Positions 17,172 through 25,825 of a stretch of 64,000 bases of DNA are shown here, piece by piece (the stretch's first letter is position 1; each line of letters starts with the position of its first letter). The DNA is from Sphingomonas sp. Leaf407. Lineage in GTDB: Bacteria > Pseudomonadota > Alphaproteobacteria > Sphingomonadales > Sphingomonadaceae. Under the pieces are notes generated by a model. The model was not told the origin of the DNA, did not search any database, and saw only the letters and a list, made by a program, of their open reading frames with translations. Made by a program: the position numbers and the translations under genes. Where the stretch lies: the NCBI RefSeq assembly GCF_001425385.1, contig NZ_LMQO01000001.1, positions 968,833 to 1,032,832 on the forward strand, in the 5' to 3' direction.

Positions 17172-17512
17172 CGCTGTCTCTCTCGCCCTGCTATAGCCCG
17201 TGCCCCGGCGCAGGAGGTGCCGCGCGAGGGAAGCGACGGCATCATATCGCGCGGAAACGCCGCTCCGCCCGGAATATCCTGCCGCACGTCCGGCTGCGCC
17301 AGTGGTTTCATCACCATTGCAGGCCGATGCTGCCCCGATCCGCGAACGGGTCGCGAACCCGCAGGGCGCGGTACGCTGTGCGGTCCCGTGGGGAAGGTTC
17401 AGCATAGATGACCGACGACCGGCGCAACTATCCCCTATCGATGCCGGTGCGGTTCGAGCAGATTATGCCGCAACGGGGTGCTGGTGCCCCGGCGGGGGAA
17501 GCCGGACACGCG
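17172..17512. promoter_or_regulatory. Divergent promoter region with two Lrp-like boxes
   Basis: These 341 bases separate the GNAT-led minus unit from the oxidase/ABC plus unit. They hold a weaker box CGGAATATCCTGCCG (17270-17284, 12 of 15 matches to the perfect copy), 99-113 bases upstream of the GNAT start. A stronger one, GAGCAGATTATGCCG (17456-17470), lies 43-57 bases upstream of the oxidase ATG. I saw no convincing -35/-10 pair. Confidence 0.5.
17456..17470. promoter_or_regulatory. Lrp-like operator box 3
   Basis: GAGCAGATTATGCCG differs from the perfect palindrome at 13488 only in its first two bases. If the oxidase were started at the earlier ATG (17408) this box would be inside the coding sequence. 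With the ATG at 17513 it falls in the expected operator position. Confidence 0.5.
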
Positions 17513-18793
17513 ATGAAGCTGGAATCCTATTGGCTGGACAGCGGCGAGCGCTTCGCACGGGCCGAACCGGGCCCGCTGCCGACGCGCGCGTCGGTGGTGG
17601 TCGTGGGCGGCGGCTTCACCGGGCTGGCGGCGGCGCGAACGCTGGCGCTGGCGGGGACCGACGTCGTGGTGATCGAGGCGGGCCGCATCGCGGGCGAGGC
17701 TTCGGGGCGCAACGGCGGGCAGTGCAACAACGGCATCGCCGGCGACATGGCGGCGCTGATCGCCCGGTTCGGGATCGAGCGCGCCACCGCGCTCTACCGC
17801 GCGTTCGACGCCGGGGTCGACCGGGTCGAGGCGATCGTGACCGAAGAGCACATCGCCTGCGACTTCACCCGCAACGGCAAGCTGAAGCTGGCCGACAAGC
17901 CCGAACACGCCGCCAAGCTGGCCCGCGCCGCCGAGGTGCTGGCGCAGACGGTCGAACCCGACCTGCGACTGCTGTCGCGCGCGGAGCTTGCCGGCGAGAT
18001 CGGATCGGACGCCTTTCACGGGGGGCTGGTATTCCCGCGCAGCGCGTCGCTCCACATGGGACGGTTCGCCGCCGGACTGGCCGACGCGGCGGTGCGCCAC
18101 GGCGCGAGACTGTTCGAGGATGCGCCGCTGACCGCGATGACGCGGCTGCCCAGCGGCCGCCACCGGCTGACGACCCCGCGCGGCACGATCGAGGCGGACG
18201 CGGTGCTGCTGGCGACCGGCGCGTCGATGGCCGGGCCGTTCGCGTGGCTGCGCCGGCGGATCGTCCCGATCGGTAGCTTCATCGTCGCGACCGAGCCGCT
18301 GGGCGCGTTGGCTCGCACCATCCTGCCGGGGCGGCGCAACGGGACGACGACCCGCAACATCGGCAATTATTTCCGGCTGACCGCCGACGATCGGCTGATC
18401 TTCGGCGGGCGGGCGCGCTTCGCCCTGTCCAGCCCGCGCAGCGACCTGCGCAGCGGCGAAGTCCTGCAAGCCGGGATGCGGCGCATCTTTCCGCAACTGG
18501 CCGATACCCGCATCACCCACACCTGGGGCGGTATCGTCGACCTGACCGCCGACCGGTTGCCGCGCGCCGGGGAACGCGACGGCGTATTCTATGCGCTGGG
18601 CTATAGCGGGCACGGCACGCAGATGTCGTTGCTGATGGGCGAAACCATGGCGCGGATCATCGGCGGCGCGCGCTCCGTGGACGAAAATCCGTTCCATGCC
18701 CTGCCATGGCCCGCCGTGCCGGGGCATTTCGGACCGCCATGGTTCCTGCCCGCGGTCGGTGCCTATTACCGGTATCAGGACTGGCGGCATTGA
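17513..18793 (+). CDS. FAD-dependent amine oxidase (PuuB-like)
   Basis: A 426-residue flavoprotein of the DAO/glycine-oxidase fold, most like gamma-glutamylputrescine oxidase. The Rossmann motif VVVVGGGFTGLAAA is at residues 28-41, followed by the FAD-ribose Glu and EASGRNGGQCNNG. The C-terminal FAD-binding GYSGHGTQMS is near residue 370. It should oxidize a primary or acylated amine to an aldehyde or ketone, giving H2O2 and ammonia. I chose the ATG at 17513 because MKLESYWLDSG is where homologues begin and GGGGGAAG lies upstream. An earlier in-frame ATG at 17408 would add 35 unlike residues. The 3' end overlaps the binding-protein gene by 4 bases (TTGA). Confidence 0.85.
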   Translation: MKLESYWLDSGERFARAEPGPLPTRASVVVVGGGFTGLAAARTLALAGTDVVVIEAGRIAGEASGRNGGQCNNGIAGDMAALIARFGIERATALYRAFDAGVDRVEAIVTEEHIACDFTRNGKLKLADKPEHAAKLARAAEVLAQTVEPDLRLLSRAELAGEIGSDAFHGGLVFPRSASLHMGRFAAGLADAAVRHGARLFEDAPLTAMTRLPSGRHRLTTPRGTIEADAVLLATGASMAGPFAWLRRRIVPIGSFIVATEPLGALARTILPGRRNGTTTRNIGNYFRLTADDRLIFGGRARFALSSPRSDLRSGEVLQAGMRRIFPQLADTRITHTWGGIVDLTADRLPRAGERDGVFYALGYSGHGTQMSLLMGETMARIIGGARSVDENPFHALPWPAVPGHFGPPWFLPAVGAYYRYQDWRH

Positions 18794-20316
18794 TCGGGCG
18801 GCGTGACGCGATCCGCCTGCTCGGCGGCGGCGGGCTGTCGCTCGGCCTCGGCGCGTGCGGATTCGAACCGGCGAAACCCGAACCTGCCGGCGGGCGGCTG
18901 CGCGTCGCCGTCGCGGTCAGCTCGACCGCCGACACGATGGACCCGGCGCGCCAGACGGTCGTCACCGATTTCTGCCGCTGCGCGATGGTCTATGACGGGC
19001 TGACCCGGCTCGACGCGCAGTTCCGCCCGGAACCGGCACTGGCCGAGGCGATCGAGACGGCCGACGCGCGCGACTGGTCGATCCGGTTGCGCAAGGGCGT
19101 GCGCTTCCACGACGGGTCGCCGCTCACCGTCGCCGATGTCGTCTATTCGCTGCGCCGTCACCTCGACCCCGGTGTCGGATCGAAGGCGCGGGTGTTCGCC
19201 GAACAGTTCGCCTCGGTCGTCGCCGACGGTCCCGACCGGGTGCGCGTGGTGTTGAAAAGCCCCAACGCCGACCTGCCGACGATCCTCGGCATCCAGCAGT
19301 TTCAGATCATCCGCGACGGCACGCGCGAATTTCACCGCCCGATCGGCACCGGGCCGATGCGGATGATCGAATTCGCCCCCGGCGTCCGCTCGATCGCGGC
19401 GCGGTTCGACGACTATTGGCGCGGCCCGGTCCGGCTGGGTGAGGTCGAGCTGTTCGCGATCCCCGACGACAGCGCGCGAATCAACGCGCTGCTGTCGGGC
19501 GACGTCGACCTGATCCACGCGATCAACCCGCGCATGGCGCGCCATCTGACCGGCGCGGGGTTCGAGCTTCTGGAAACCAAGTCGAGCGGCTACACCAACC
19601 TGATCGTCCGGGTCGACCGGGCACCGGGCAACAACCCCGATTTCGTCGCAGGGATGAAACTGCTGCTCGACCGCGAGACGATGCGCACCGCGATCTTTCG
19701 CGGCTATGCGACGATCGGCAACGATCAGCCGATCGCCCCGACCAATCCCTATTACGACCCCAGCGTGCCGCAACGCCCGTTCGATCCCGAGCGCGCCCGG
19801 TTCCATTTCCGCCGGGCCGGGCTGATCGGCGCGCAGGTGCCGATCGTCACCTCGACCGCCGCCGACAAATCGGACGACATGGCGGTGCTGATCCAGGACG
19901 CGGGCCGCCGCGCGGGCATCGACTTCGACATACGCCGGGTGCCGTCCGACGGCTATTGGACCAACAGTTGGATGAAGGTCCCGCTGGGGTTCGGCAACAC
20001 CAACCCGCGCCCGACCGCCGACATCAGCTTCACCCAGTTCTTCGCGTCCGACGCCGCGTGGAACGAAAGCGGGTGGCGCAATGCGCGGTTCGACCGCCTG
20101 CTGGTCGAAGCGCGTGGTGAAACCGACGAGGCGCGCCGCAAGTCGCTGTACGGCGAGATGCAGCATCTGGTCCACGACCATGCGGGGGTCGGCATTCCGC
20201 TGTTCCTCAGCCTGCTCGACGCGCACAGCCCGCGCGTGAAGGGGCTGCGCCCGATGCCGCAGGGGGGATTGATGGGGTTCGATTTCGCCGCGCATGTCTG
20301 GCTGGAAGGCGCATGA
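18790..20316 (+). CDS. ABC transporter substrate-binding lipoprotein (family 5)
   Basis: A 508-residue periplasmic binding protein of the dipeptide/opine class (SBP family 5). The TTG at 18790 forms a TTGA overlap with the oxidase stop. It produces a leader with twin arginines (residues 4-5, GRRDAIRLLGG) and a lipobox ending at Cys23 (LGLGAC), so it looks like a Tat-exported lipoprotein. The body has ADTMDPARQTV, LRKGVRFHDGSPLTVADV and IGTGPMRM, which are typical of the family. It should deliver a peptide- or opine-like ligand to the coupled permeases. The next gene overlaps by 4 bases (ATGA). Confidence 0.87.
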   Translation: MIGRRDAIRLLGGGGLSLGLGACGFEPAKPEPAGGRLRVAVAVSSTADTMDPARQTVVTDFCRCAMVYDGLTRLDAQFRPEPALAEAIETADARDWSIRLRKGVRFHDGSPLTVADVVYSLRRHLDPGVGSKARVFAEQFASVVADGPDRVRVVLKSPNADLPTILGIQQFQIIRDGTREFHRPIGTGPMRMIEFAPGVRSIAARFDDYWRGPVRLGEVELFAIPDDSARINALLSGDVDLIHAINPRMARHLTGAGFELLETKSSGYTNLIVRVDRAPGNNPDFVAGMKLLLDRETMRTAIFRGYATIGNDQPIAPTNPYYDPSVPQRPFDPERARFHFRRAGLIGAQVPIVTSTAADKSDDMAVLIQDAGRRAGIDFDIRRVPSDGYWTNSWMKVPLGFGNTNPRPTADISFTQFFASDAAWNESGWRNARFDRLLVEARGETDEARRKSLYGEMQHLVHDHAGVGIPLFLSLLDAHSPRVKGLRPMPQGGLMGFDFAAHVWLEGA

Positions 20317-21272
20317 CCGTGCCGCCGCTCGTATCGCTGACCGCGCGCCGGATCGGTGCGTCGCTGATAACGCTGTTCTTCGTGTCGCTGGCGGTGTTCG
20401 GTATCGCCCAGCTCATGGAAGGCGACGTGGCCGAAGCCATTCTGGGGCAGAGCGCCACGCCCGAGGCGCTGGCGGGGCTTCGCGCCGCGATGCACCTCGA
20501 CCAGCCGGCATGGGCGCGCTACCTCGACTGGGCGGGTGGCGTGCTCGTCGGCGATCCGGGGCGGTCGCTCATCACCGGACTGCCGGTCTGGGAGATGATC
20601 GCGGCGCGGCTCGGCAATTCGCTGACGCTCGCCGGGCTGACCGCGCTGGTATCGGTGCCGCTCGCGCTGCTGCTCGGCATCGTCGCGGCGGTGAAGCGCG
20701 GGACCGCGTTCGACCGCGCGATCAGCATCGCGACGATCGGCGTCGTGTCGGTCCCCGAATTCCTGATCGCGACACTGGCGGTGATGCTGTTCGCGGTCAC
20801 GCTGCGCTGGCTGCCCGCGCTATCGTCGACGCGCGACGTGCATTCGATGTGGGATCTGCTGCGGGTGTTCGCGCTGCCGGTGTTCAGCCTTGCGTGTTTC
20901 GTGATGGCGCAGATGGTGCGGATGACCCGCGCGGCGGTGATCGACGCGCTCGACACCTCCTATGCCGAAGCGGCGCGGCTGAAGGGGTGTTCGCCCGCCC
21001 GCGTCGTGCTGCGCCATGCGTTGCCCAATGCCGTCGGGCCGATCGCCAATGCGATCGCGCTCAGCCTGTCGACCTTGCTGGGGGGCGTGATCGTGGTCGA
21101 AATCATCTTCAACTATCCGGGGGTCGCGCGACTGATGGTCGATGCGGTGGCCACCCGCGACCTGCCGCTGGTGCAGACGGTGGCGATCATCTTCTGCATC
21201 GCCTATCTGCTACTGGTCACGACCGCCGACGTCGTCGCGATCCTCGCCAATCCACGATTGCGCCACCGGTGA
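20313..21272 (+). CDS. ABC transporter permease, DppB type
   Basis: A 319-residue inner-membrane permease with about six membrane spans. The N-terminal DppB/OppB hallmark LTARRIGASLITLFFVSLAV is present, as is the EAA-type loop (EAARLKGCSPARVVLRHALPN, about residues 220-240) that contacts the ATPase. It pairs with the DppC-type permease immediately downstream, which starts on a GTGA overlap. Together with the binding protein and the fused ATPase it forms a complete importer. Confidence 0.9.
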   Translation: MTVPPLVSLTARRIGASLITLFFVSLAVFGIAQLMEGDVAEAILGQSATPEALAGLRAAMHLDQPAWARYLDWAGGVLVGDPGRSLITGLPVWEMIAARLGNSLTLAGLTALVSVPLALLLGIVAAVKRGTAFDRAISIATIGVVSVPEFLIATLAVMLFAVTLRWLPALSSTRDVHSMWDLLRVFALPVFSLACFVMAQMVRMTRAAVIDALDTSYAEAARLKGCSPARVVLRHALPNAVGPIANAIALSLSTLLGGVIVVEIIFNYPGVARLMVDAVATRDLPLVQTVAIIFCIAYLLLVTTADVVAILANPRLRHR

Positions 21273-22066
21273 GGGGGCTGGGACCAAGCGGCCGGATCGG
21301 GCTGGTGCTGGTGGCGCTGTGGCTGGCGGTGGCGCTGGTCGGCCCGGCCATCGCGCCGCATGGCGTGGGTGAGGTCGTCGATCTCGACGTGTTCGGCGGG
21401 ATCAGCCGCGCCTTTCCGCTGGGGACCGACTATCTCGGTCGCGACATGCTCAGCCGGTTGCTGGTCGGCGCGCGCTACACGGTGTTCGTCGCGTTCGTCG
21501 CGACCGCCATCGCGGCGGCGACCGGCATCCTGCTGGGCCTCGCGGCGGCGGCGGGCGGGTGGATCGACGTGCTGCTGTCGCGGGCGTTCGACATCGTGAT
21601 CGCGATCCCCAGCCTGATGTTCGCATTGGTGGTGATCGCCGCCACCGGCGCGTCGATCCCGGTGCTGATCGGCACGCTGGCGGTGATCTATACCCCCGGC
21701 GCGTTCCGCACCGCGCGGTCGCTGGCGATGGGGGTCATGGCGCTCGACTTCGTCGCCGCCGCGCGCGCGCGCGGCGAACGCCTGCCCTATATCGTGGTGC
21801 GCGAGGTGCTGCCCAACGTCACCGGGCCGCTCGCCGCCGATTTCGGGTTGCGCTTCGTCTTCGTCGTGCTGCTGCTCAGCGGACTGTCGTTCCTGGGGCT
21901 GGGCGTGCAGCCGCCGCAGGCCGATCTGGGCGCGCTGGTCCGCGAGAATATCGCCGGGCTGGGGTTCGGCGCGGCCGCCGTGCTGTTTCCGGCGGTGGCG
22001 ATCGCCTCTCTTACCATCGGGATGAACCTGTTGATCGATTCCCTTCCCGGACGGCGGCGGCGATGA
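21269..22066 (+). CDS. ABC transporter permease, DppC type
   Basis: A 265-residue permease. The GTG at 21269 overlaps the stop of the DppB-type gene. It shows the DppC-type periplasmic signature FPLGTDYLGRDMLSRLL, about five to six hydrophobic spans, and an EAA loop near the middle (AARARGERLPYIVVREVLPN). It is slightly shorter than many DppC proteins because the N-terminal cytoplasmic tail is short. The stop overlaps the ATPase start (ATGA). Confidence 0.88.
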   Translation: MRGLGPSGRIGLVLVALWLAVALVGPAIAPHGVGEVVDLDVFGGISRAFPLGTDYLGRDMLSRLLVGARYTVFVAFVATAIAAATGILLGLAAAAGGWIDVLLSRAFDIVIAIPSLMFALVVIAATGASIPVLIGTLAVIYTPGAFRTARSLAMGVMALDFVAAARARGERLPYIVVREVLPNVTGPLAADFGLRFVFVVLLLSGLSFLGLGVQPPQADLGALVRENIAGLGFGAAAVLFPAVAIASLTIGMNLLIDSLPGRRRR

Positions 22067-23856
22067 CCGCGCCACTCGCGCGTATCGAGCATCTGCGCAT
22101 CACCGCCACCGGCGACGACGGGCGCGAGATCGTGATCGTTCCCGACGCCACCCTGTCGGTGGCACCGGGCGAGGTGCTGGCGCTGATCGGTGAGTCGGGG
22201 TCGGGCAAGACGACGATCGCGCTGTCGCTGATGGGCTATGCCCGCCCCGGCTGCCACATCGCGGGCGGCGAGATCGAGGTCGCGGGGATACGGCTCGACG
22301 GCGCCGATGCCGATACGCTGCGGGGGTTGCGCGGGCGCACCGTCGCCTATGTCGCGCAGAGTGCGGCCGCAGCGTTCAACCCGTCGCTGACGATCATGGC
22401 GCAGGTGATCGAACCCGCGCTGATCCACGGCACGCTCGACCGTGCTGCCGCCGAGGAAAAGGCGAAGGCGTTGTTCCGCCGCCTCGCGCTGCCCGATCCC
22501 GACGGCGTCGGCGCGCGCTATCCGCACCAGGTCTCGGGCGGACAGCTCCAGCGGCTGATGGCGGCGATGGCGCTCATCACCGATCCCAAGCTGGTGATCT
22601 TCGACGAGCCGACCACCGCGCTCGACGTGACGACCCAGATCGAGGTGCTGAAAGCGTTCAAGGATGCGGTGCGCGATCTTGGCACCACCGCCGTCTATGT
22701 CACCCACGACCTGTCGGTAGTGGCGCAGATCGCCGATCGCATCGCGGTGCTGCGCGGCGGCGAGGTGCAGGAACTAGGACCGACCGACCAGATACTGTTC
22801 GCGCCACGCCACGACTATAGCCGCGCACTGGTCGCCGCCGCCGCGCCGCGCGCGCCCGCCGTGGCGCCGGCGTTGGTCGACGACCGCCCGCTGCTCGAAC
22901 TGTGGGGCGTGGTCGCGGGCTATGGCGGCACCAACCACGACGGCACTCCGCGCACCCGCATCCTCGACGGGATCGACGTGTCGATTCGGCGCGGACAGGT
23001 GCTGGGCGTGATCGGCGAATCGGGGTGCGGCAAAAGCACGCTGGCGCGGGTCGCCGCCGGGCTGCATCCGCCGACCGCCGGGCGCATCCTGCTCGACGGG
23101 CGACCGCTCTCGCCGATCGTGCGGCGGCGGTCGCGCGACGAGCTGCGCCGGGTGCAGATGGTGTTCCAGAGCGCCGACACCGCGCTGAACCCGGCGGTCA
23201 GGGTGGGCGCGGCGATCGCCCGCCCCCTCGCCTTCTATCACGGGCTGGACCGCCGGTCGGCGCGGGCGGAAGTCGCGCGACTGCTCGACCTCGTCCGCCT
23301 GCCCGCCGCGCTGGCGGGGCGGCTGCCGGGCGAGTTGTCGGGCGGCCAGAAACAGCGCGTGAACCTTGCCCGGGCGCTTGCCGCGCGGCCCGACCTGCTA
23401 CTGTGCGACGAAGTGACCTCGGCGCTGGACCCGGTGGTCGCCGAAGCGGTGCTCGACCTGCTGATCGAATTGCGCCGCGAACTCGGCCTCGCCTATATGT
23501 TCATCACCCATGACCTGGAGATCGTGCGCGCGATCAGCGACGACGTGCTGGTGCTCTATGCCGGGCGCGTCGCCGAACGGGTGACGCGGGACGGACTGGG
23601 GCATGGTGCCCACCATCCCTATACACGGTTGCTGACCGCGTCGGTGCCCGAACTCCGCCCCGGCTGGCTGGAGGAAACGCCCGCGCGCGACGCGGGTGCC
23701 GCCGGCGGAGCACGCATGCGCGCGCAAGGGTGCAGTTTTCAGCCGCGCTGCCCGATGGCGATCGACGCCTGTGCCGCCGAAATGCCGCCGATGCTGATCG
23801 AGGACGACCGGCGTGTCTTCTGCCACCGGTCAGTGGAGATGCTGACGCCCGCCTGA
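22063..23856 (+). CDS. Fused dual ATP-binding protein of a peptide-type ABC transporter
   Basis: A 597-residue protein that joins the DppD- and DppF-type ATPases in one chain. The first cassette has Walker A GESGSGKTT (residues 43-51), signature VSGGQLQRL and Walker B LVIFDEPTTALD. The second has GESGCGKST, LSGGQKQRV and LLLCDEVTSALD. The C-terminus carries the oligopeptide-type tail (CSFQPRCPMAIDAC), whose cysteines belong to the family's Fe-S-like region. It powers import by the two coupled permeases. The gene ends the plus-strand unit and is followed by repeats. Confidence 0.92.
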   Translation: MTAPLARIEHLRITATGDDGREIVIVPDATLSVAPGEVLALIGESGSGKTTIALSLMGYARPGCHIAGGEIEVAGIRLDGADADTLRGLRGRTVAYVAQSAAAAFNPSLTIMAQVIEPALIHGTLDRAAAEEKAKALFRRLALPDPDGVGARYPHQVSGGQLQRLMAAMALITDPKLVIFDEPTTALDVTTQIEVLKAFKDAVRDLGTTAVYVTHDLSVVAQIADRIAVLRGGEVQELGPTDQILFAPRHDYSRALVAAAAPRAPAVAPALVDDRPLLELWGVVAGYGGTNHDGTPRTRILDGIDVSIRRGQVLGVIGESGCGKSTLARVAAGLHPPTAGRILLDGRPLSPIVRRRSRDELRRVQMVFQSADTALNPAVRVGAAIARPLAFYHGLDRRSARAEVARLLDLVRLPAALAGRLPGELSGGQKQRVNLARALAARPDLLLCDEVTSALDPVVAEAVLDLLIELRRELGLAYMFITHDLEIVRAISDDVLVLYAGRVAERVTRDGLGHGAHHPYTRLLTASVPELRPGWLEETPARDAGAAGGARMRAQGCSFQPRCPMAIDACAAEMPPMLIEDDRRVFCHRSVEMLTPA

Positions 23857-23912
23857 CCACCGGAACGGGGGTGCCGGAACCACCGACACCCCCTTTCCGG
23901 CTGGCGGGGATA

Positions 23913-24088
23913 GATCGACATTCGACCAGACGCCGGCACATGCACCTCCCCTCCCTGACAAGGGAGGGGCCGGGGGTGGGTCGGCCCGAGAGGAAACGTA
24001 AGCGCTCCACAACCGGCCAACCCACCCCCCAACCCCTCCCTTCCAGGGAGGGGAGCATCTTGGAGTGGCATTTCGCTGACTGTCGGTC
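23913..24088. repeat. Degenerate element D ends around repeat family B
   Basis: The left end GATCGACATTCGACC (23913-23927) and right end CTGACTGTCGGTC (24076-24088) resemble the ends of element D. Between them (23946-24055) is a family B hairpin: CTCCCCTCCCTGACAAGGG with GGGGGTGGGTCGGCC, answered by GGCCAACCCACCCCCC and a second GGGAGGGGAG end. Family B recurs at 55739-55846. It lies between the convergent ATPase and cupin genes. Confidence 0.7.
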
Positions 24089-24098
24089 CGGCCCGGGT

Positions 24099-24809
24099 TC
24101 AGGCGACCGCCGGCCGCCAGATCGCATAGACCTTCTTCACGTCCACCTTGCTGTCCCACGAACACTGCGCACCATGTTCGAGCAGGAAAATGTCGCCCGT
24201 CGAAAAGGTCGCGCTCGCCCCGCTCTCGTCGACGAAGGTGACGCTGCCTTGCAGCAGGTACATCAGTTCGTGATGACGATAGCGCATCGTCGTGCGGTGA
24301 TAGGGGGTCGAATCCCACGTGCCGCAGATGAACACGCCGTCGCTCGACAGATAATCGGTATGGTTGCGGCACGACGGCGTCGGTCCGACCAGCAGCTCGG
24401 CGAGCGGCGGGTTGGAGGGGGTGAGCGCCGCCGCCGTATCGATCGGCACGACCGTGTCGGCGGCGGCGGTGCCGATCGCATGGCGCATCGTCAGCGCGCG
24501 GGTTCCGGGCGCGGCCTGCCAGTCGAAGGCGACCCCGGCGGGAACCACCGCGCAGGCATCCGCCGCCAGCGTCACCCCGCCCAGCCGCAGCGATCCCGCC
24601 AGCACGATCACGAACTCGTCGCCCGGCAGCCCGTCGACCGTTCCCGTGCCACCGTCGAGCGCGAGCAGGTCGACGCCGCACGGCCCCCCGGCCAGCGGCA
24701 GTGCTGCACGGGCAGTGCGGTAGTCGCCGGTGGCGGGGGGGTGCGCGGTATCGGCGAAGGCGCGCAGGTCGACGAACGACCGGACCCGGGTGTCGCCCTC
24801 CACGCTCAC
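24099..24809 (-). CDS. Bicupin protein (DUF861-like C-terminal cupin)
   Basis: A 236-residue protein with two cupin folds. The N-terminal one (about 35-105) has EFVIVLAGSLRLGGVTL and a VVPAGVAFDW strand. The C-terminal one (about 140-235) reads like the DUF861/EutQ type: HHELMYLLQGSVTFVDESG, then FSTGDIFLLEHGAQCSWDS, then VKKVYAIWRP. No specific reaction can be named; such cupins are often small sugar, amino-acid or ureide enzymes, or sensors. The GTG at 24809 overlaps the stop of the HAD gene (GTGA), so the two are coupled. Confidence 0.75.
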   Translation of the reverse strand: MSVEGDTRVRSFVDLRAFADTAHPPATGDYRTARAALPLAGGPCGVDLLALDGGTGTVDGLPGDEFVIVLAGSLRLGGVTLAADACAVVPAGVAFDWQAAPGTRALTMRHAIGTAAADTVVPIDTAAALTPSNPPLAELLVGPTPSCRNHTDYLSSDGVFICGTWDSTPYHRTTMRYRHHELMYLLQGSVTFVDESGASATFSTGDIFLLEHGAQCSWDSKVDVKKVYAIWRPAVA

Positions 24810-25468
24810 AGCCCGACCAGTCCCGGCAGTCCGGCGATGCTCGGAATGTCGTTTACCTGATAATAGCTGTTGAGCGGTTCGTGGCCGCGGTTGACGAACG
24901 CCTTGTCCTTGATCCCCAGGTCGTACGCGGTCATCAGGTCGTAGCGAAAGCTGGACGAGACATGCAGGATGTCCTCGGGTCCACAGCCGAGCCGGTCGAA
25001 CATATATTCGAACGCCTGCATCCGCGGCTTGTACGCCTGTGCTTCCTCGGCGGTGTAGACCGCGTGGAACGGCGCCTCCAGCCGCTCTACGCTGGCCGGG
25101 ATCAGGTCGATCATCGAATTGGACAGGATGACCAGCGGATATTCGGCGGCGACGCGCTTGAGCGGTTCGATCACGTCCGGGTGCGGACCCCATGTCGGCA
25201 CGGCGGCATAGACGTCGGCCGTGTCCGTATCGCGATATTCGATGCCCCAGCGTTTGCAGGTGCGGCGCAGCGACCCTTCGACGACGTCGCGATACGGCTT
25301 CCATGCGCCCAGCACCTCGTCGAGCCGATAGGCGGAGAAATCGGCGCAGAACTGGTCCATCGCTTCCGGCGCGATACGATCGGCGTAGAGTCGCCGGGCG
25401 ACCGGCGCCATCTCAAAATAGATCAGCGTGCCGTAGCAATCGAAAGTGATGTATTTTGGACGAAGCAC
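24806..25468 (-). CDS. HAD-superfamily hydrolase, 2-haloacid dehalogenase type II-like
   Basis: A 220-residue HAD protein. The nucleophile motif I is FDCYGTLI (Asp10), motif II is ILSNSM, the motif III Lys is in AYKPRMQ and motif IV is HVSSSFRYDL. This pattern is that of L-2-haloacid dehalogenases, but proteins with it often act on non-halogenated acids or phosphates. Its linkage to a bicupin and amine-catabolic genes makes a halogenated substrate unlikely. The GTG at 25468 is preceded by AAGGGGGG. It is transcribed away from the ALDH operon, and an Lrp-like box lies 119-133 bases upstream. Confidence 0.8.
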   Translation of the reverse strand: MLRPKYITFDCYGTLIYFEMAPVARRLYADRIAPEAMDQFCADFSAYRLDEVLGAWKPYRDVVEGSLRRTCKRWGIEYRDTDTADVYAAVPTWGPHPDVIEPLKRVAAEYPLVILSNSMIDLIPASVERLEAPFHAVYTAEEAQAYKPRMQAFEYMFDRLGCGPEDILHVSSSFRYDLMTAYDLGIKDKAFVNRGHEPLNSYYQVNDIPSIAGLPGLVGL

Positions 25469-25825
25469 CGTCGGCCCCCCTTGCCATGATGTTGAACAAC
25501 GACCGCGATATTGGCGCCGTCCGGGCGGCAGAAGCACTTGATTCGCCGGAATCGAAAGCGTGGTCGCCACGACGATCCGCCCGCTCCGGCATAATCTGCC
25601 GTGCGGTGCCGCGCCGGGCGGCGATATAACAGTACCGTCCGGAATGTCGGATGTGACCGGCCGCGTCGCTGCGAACCGATTGCACCGTGCCGGGCCGCGC
25701 GGCGGGGCAGGAATGCCGTTTGCCCCGGCCATTTCGGAAGCGTCTGCCGGATATTGCGCATAGACTGAAGCGGACAATGGACCCGTTGCCGTCGGTGGGG
25801 CGGCACGGTTCCGGGTGGGGTGGGC
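25469..25825. promoter_or_regulatory. Divergent promoter region between HAD and ALDH units
   Basis: This 357-bp region has no gene of its own. It contains a dyad GATTCGCCGGAATC (25540-25553) and the Lrp-like box CGGCATAATCTGCCG (25587-25601). A TATAAC hexamer near 25626 could be a -10 but has no clear -35. Confidence 0.5.
25587..25601. promoter_or_regulatory. Lrp-like operator box 4
   Basis: CGGCATAATCTGCCG is the exact reverse complement of the box at 13488-13502, 12 kb away, and is placed between two divergent units of the same island. Exact recurrence of a 15-mer in two non-coding regions argues for a shared regulator. Confidence 0.6.

Noticed and set aside
23913..24088. Closely spaced repeats that might be a CRISPR array
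   Set aside because: Only inverted arms with single loops are present; there are no regularly spaced direct repeats with unique spacers and no cas genes.
24806..25468. HAD protein as a true haloacid dehalogenase for pollutant breakdown
   Set aside because: The motif set fits that family, but the coupled bicupin and amine-catabolic neighbours give no support for halogenated substrates.
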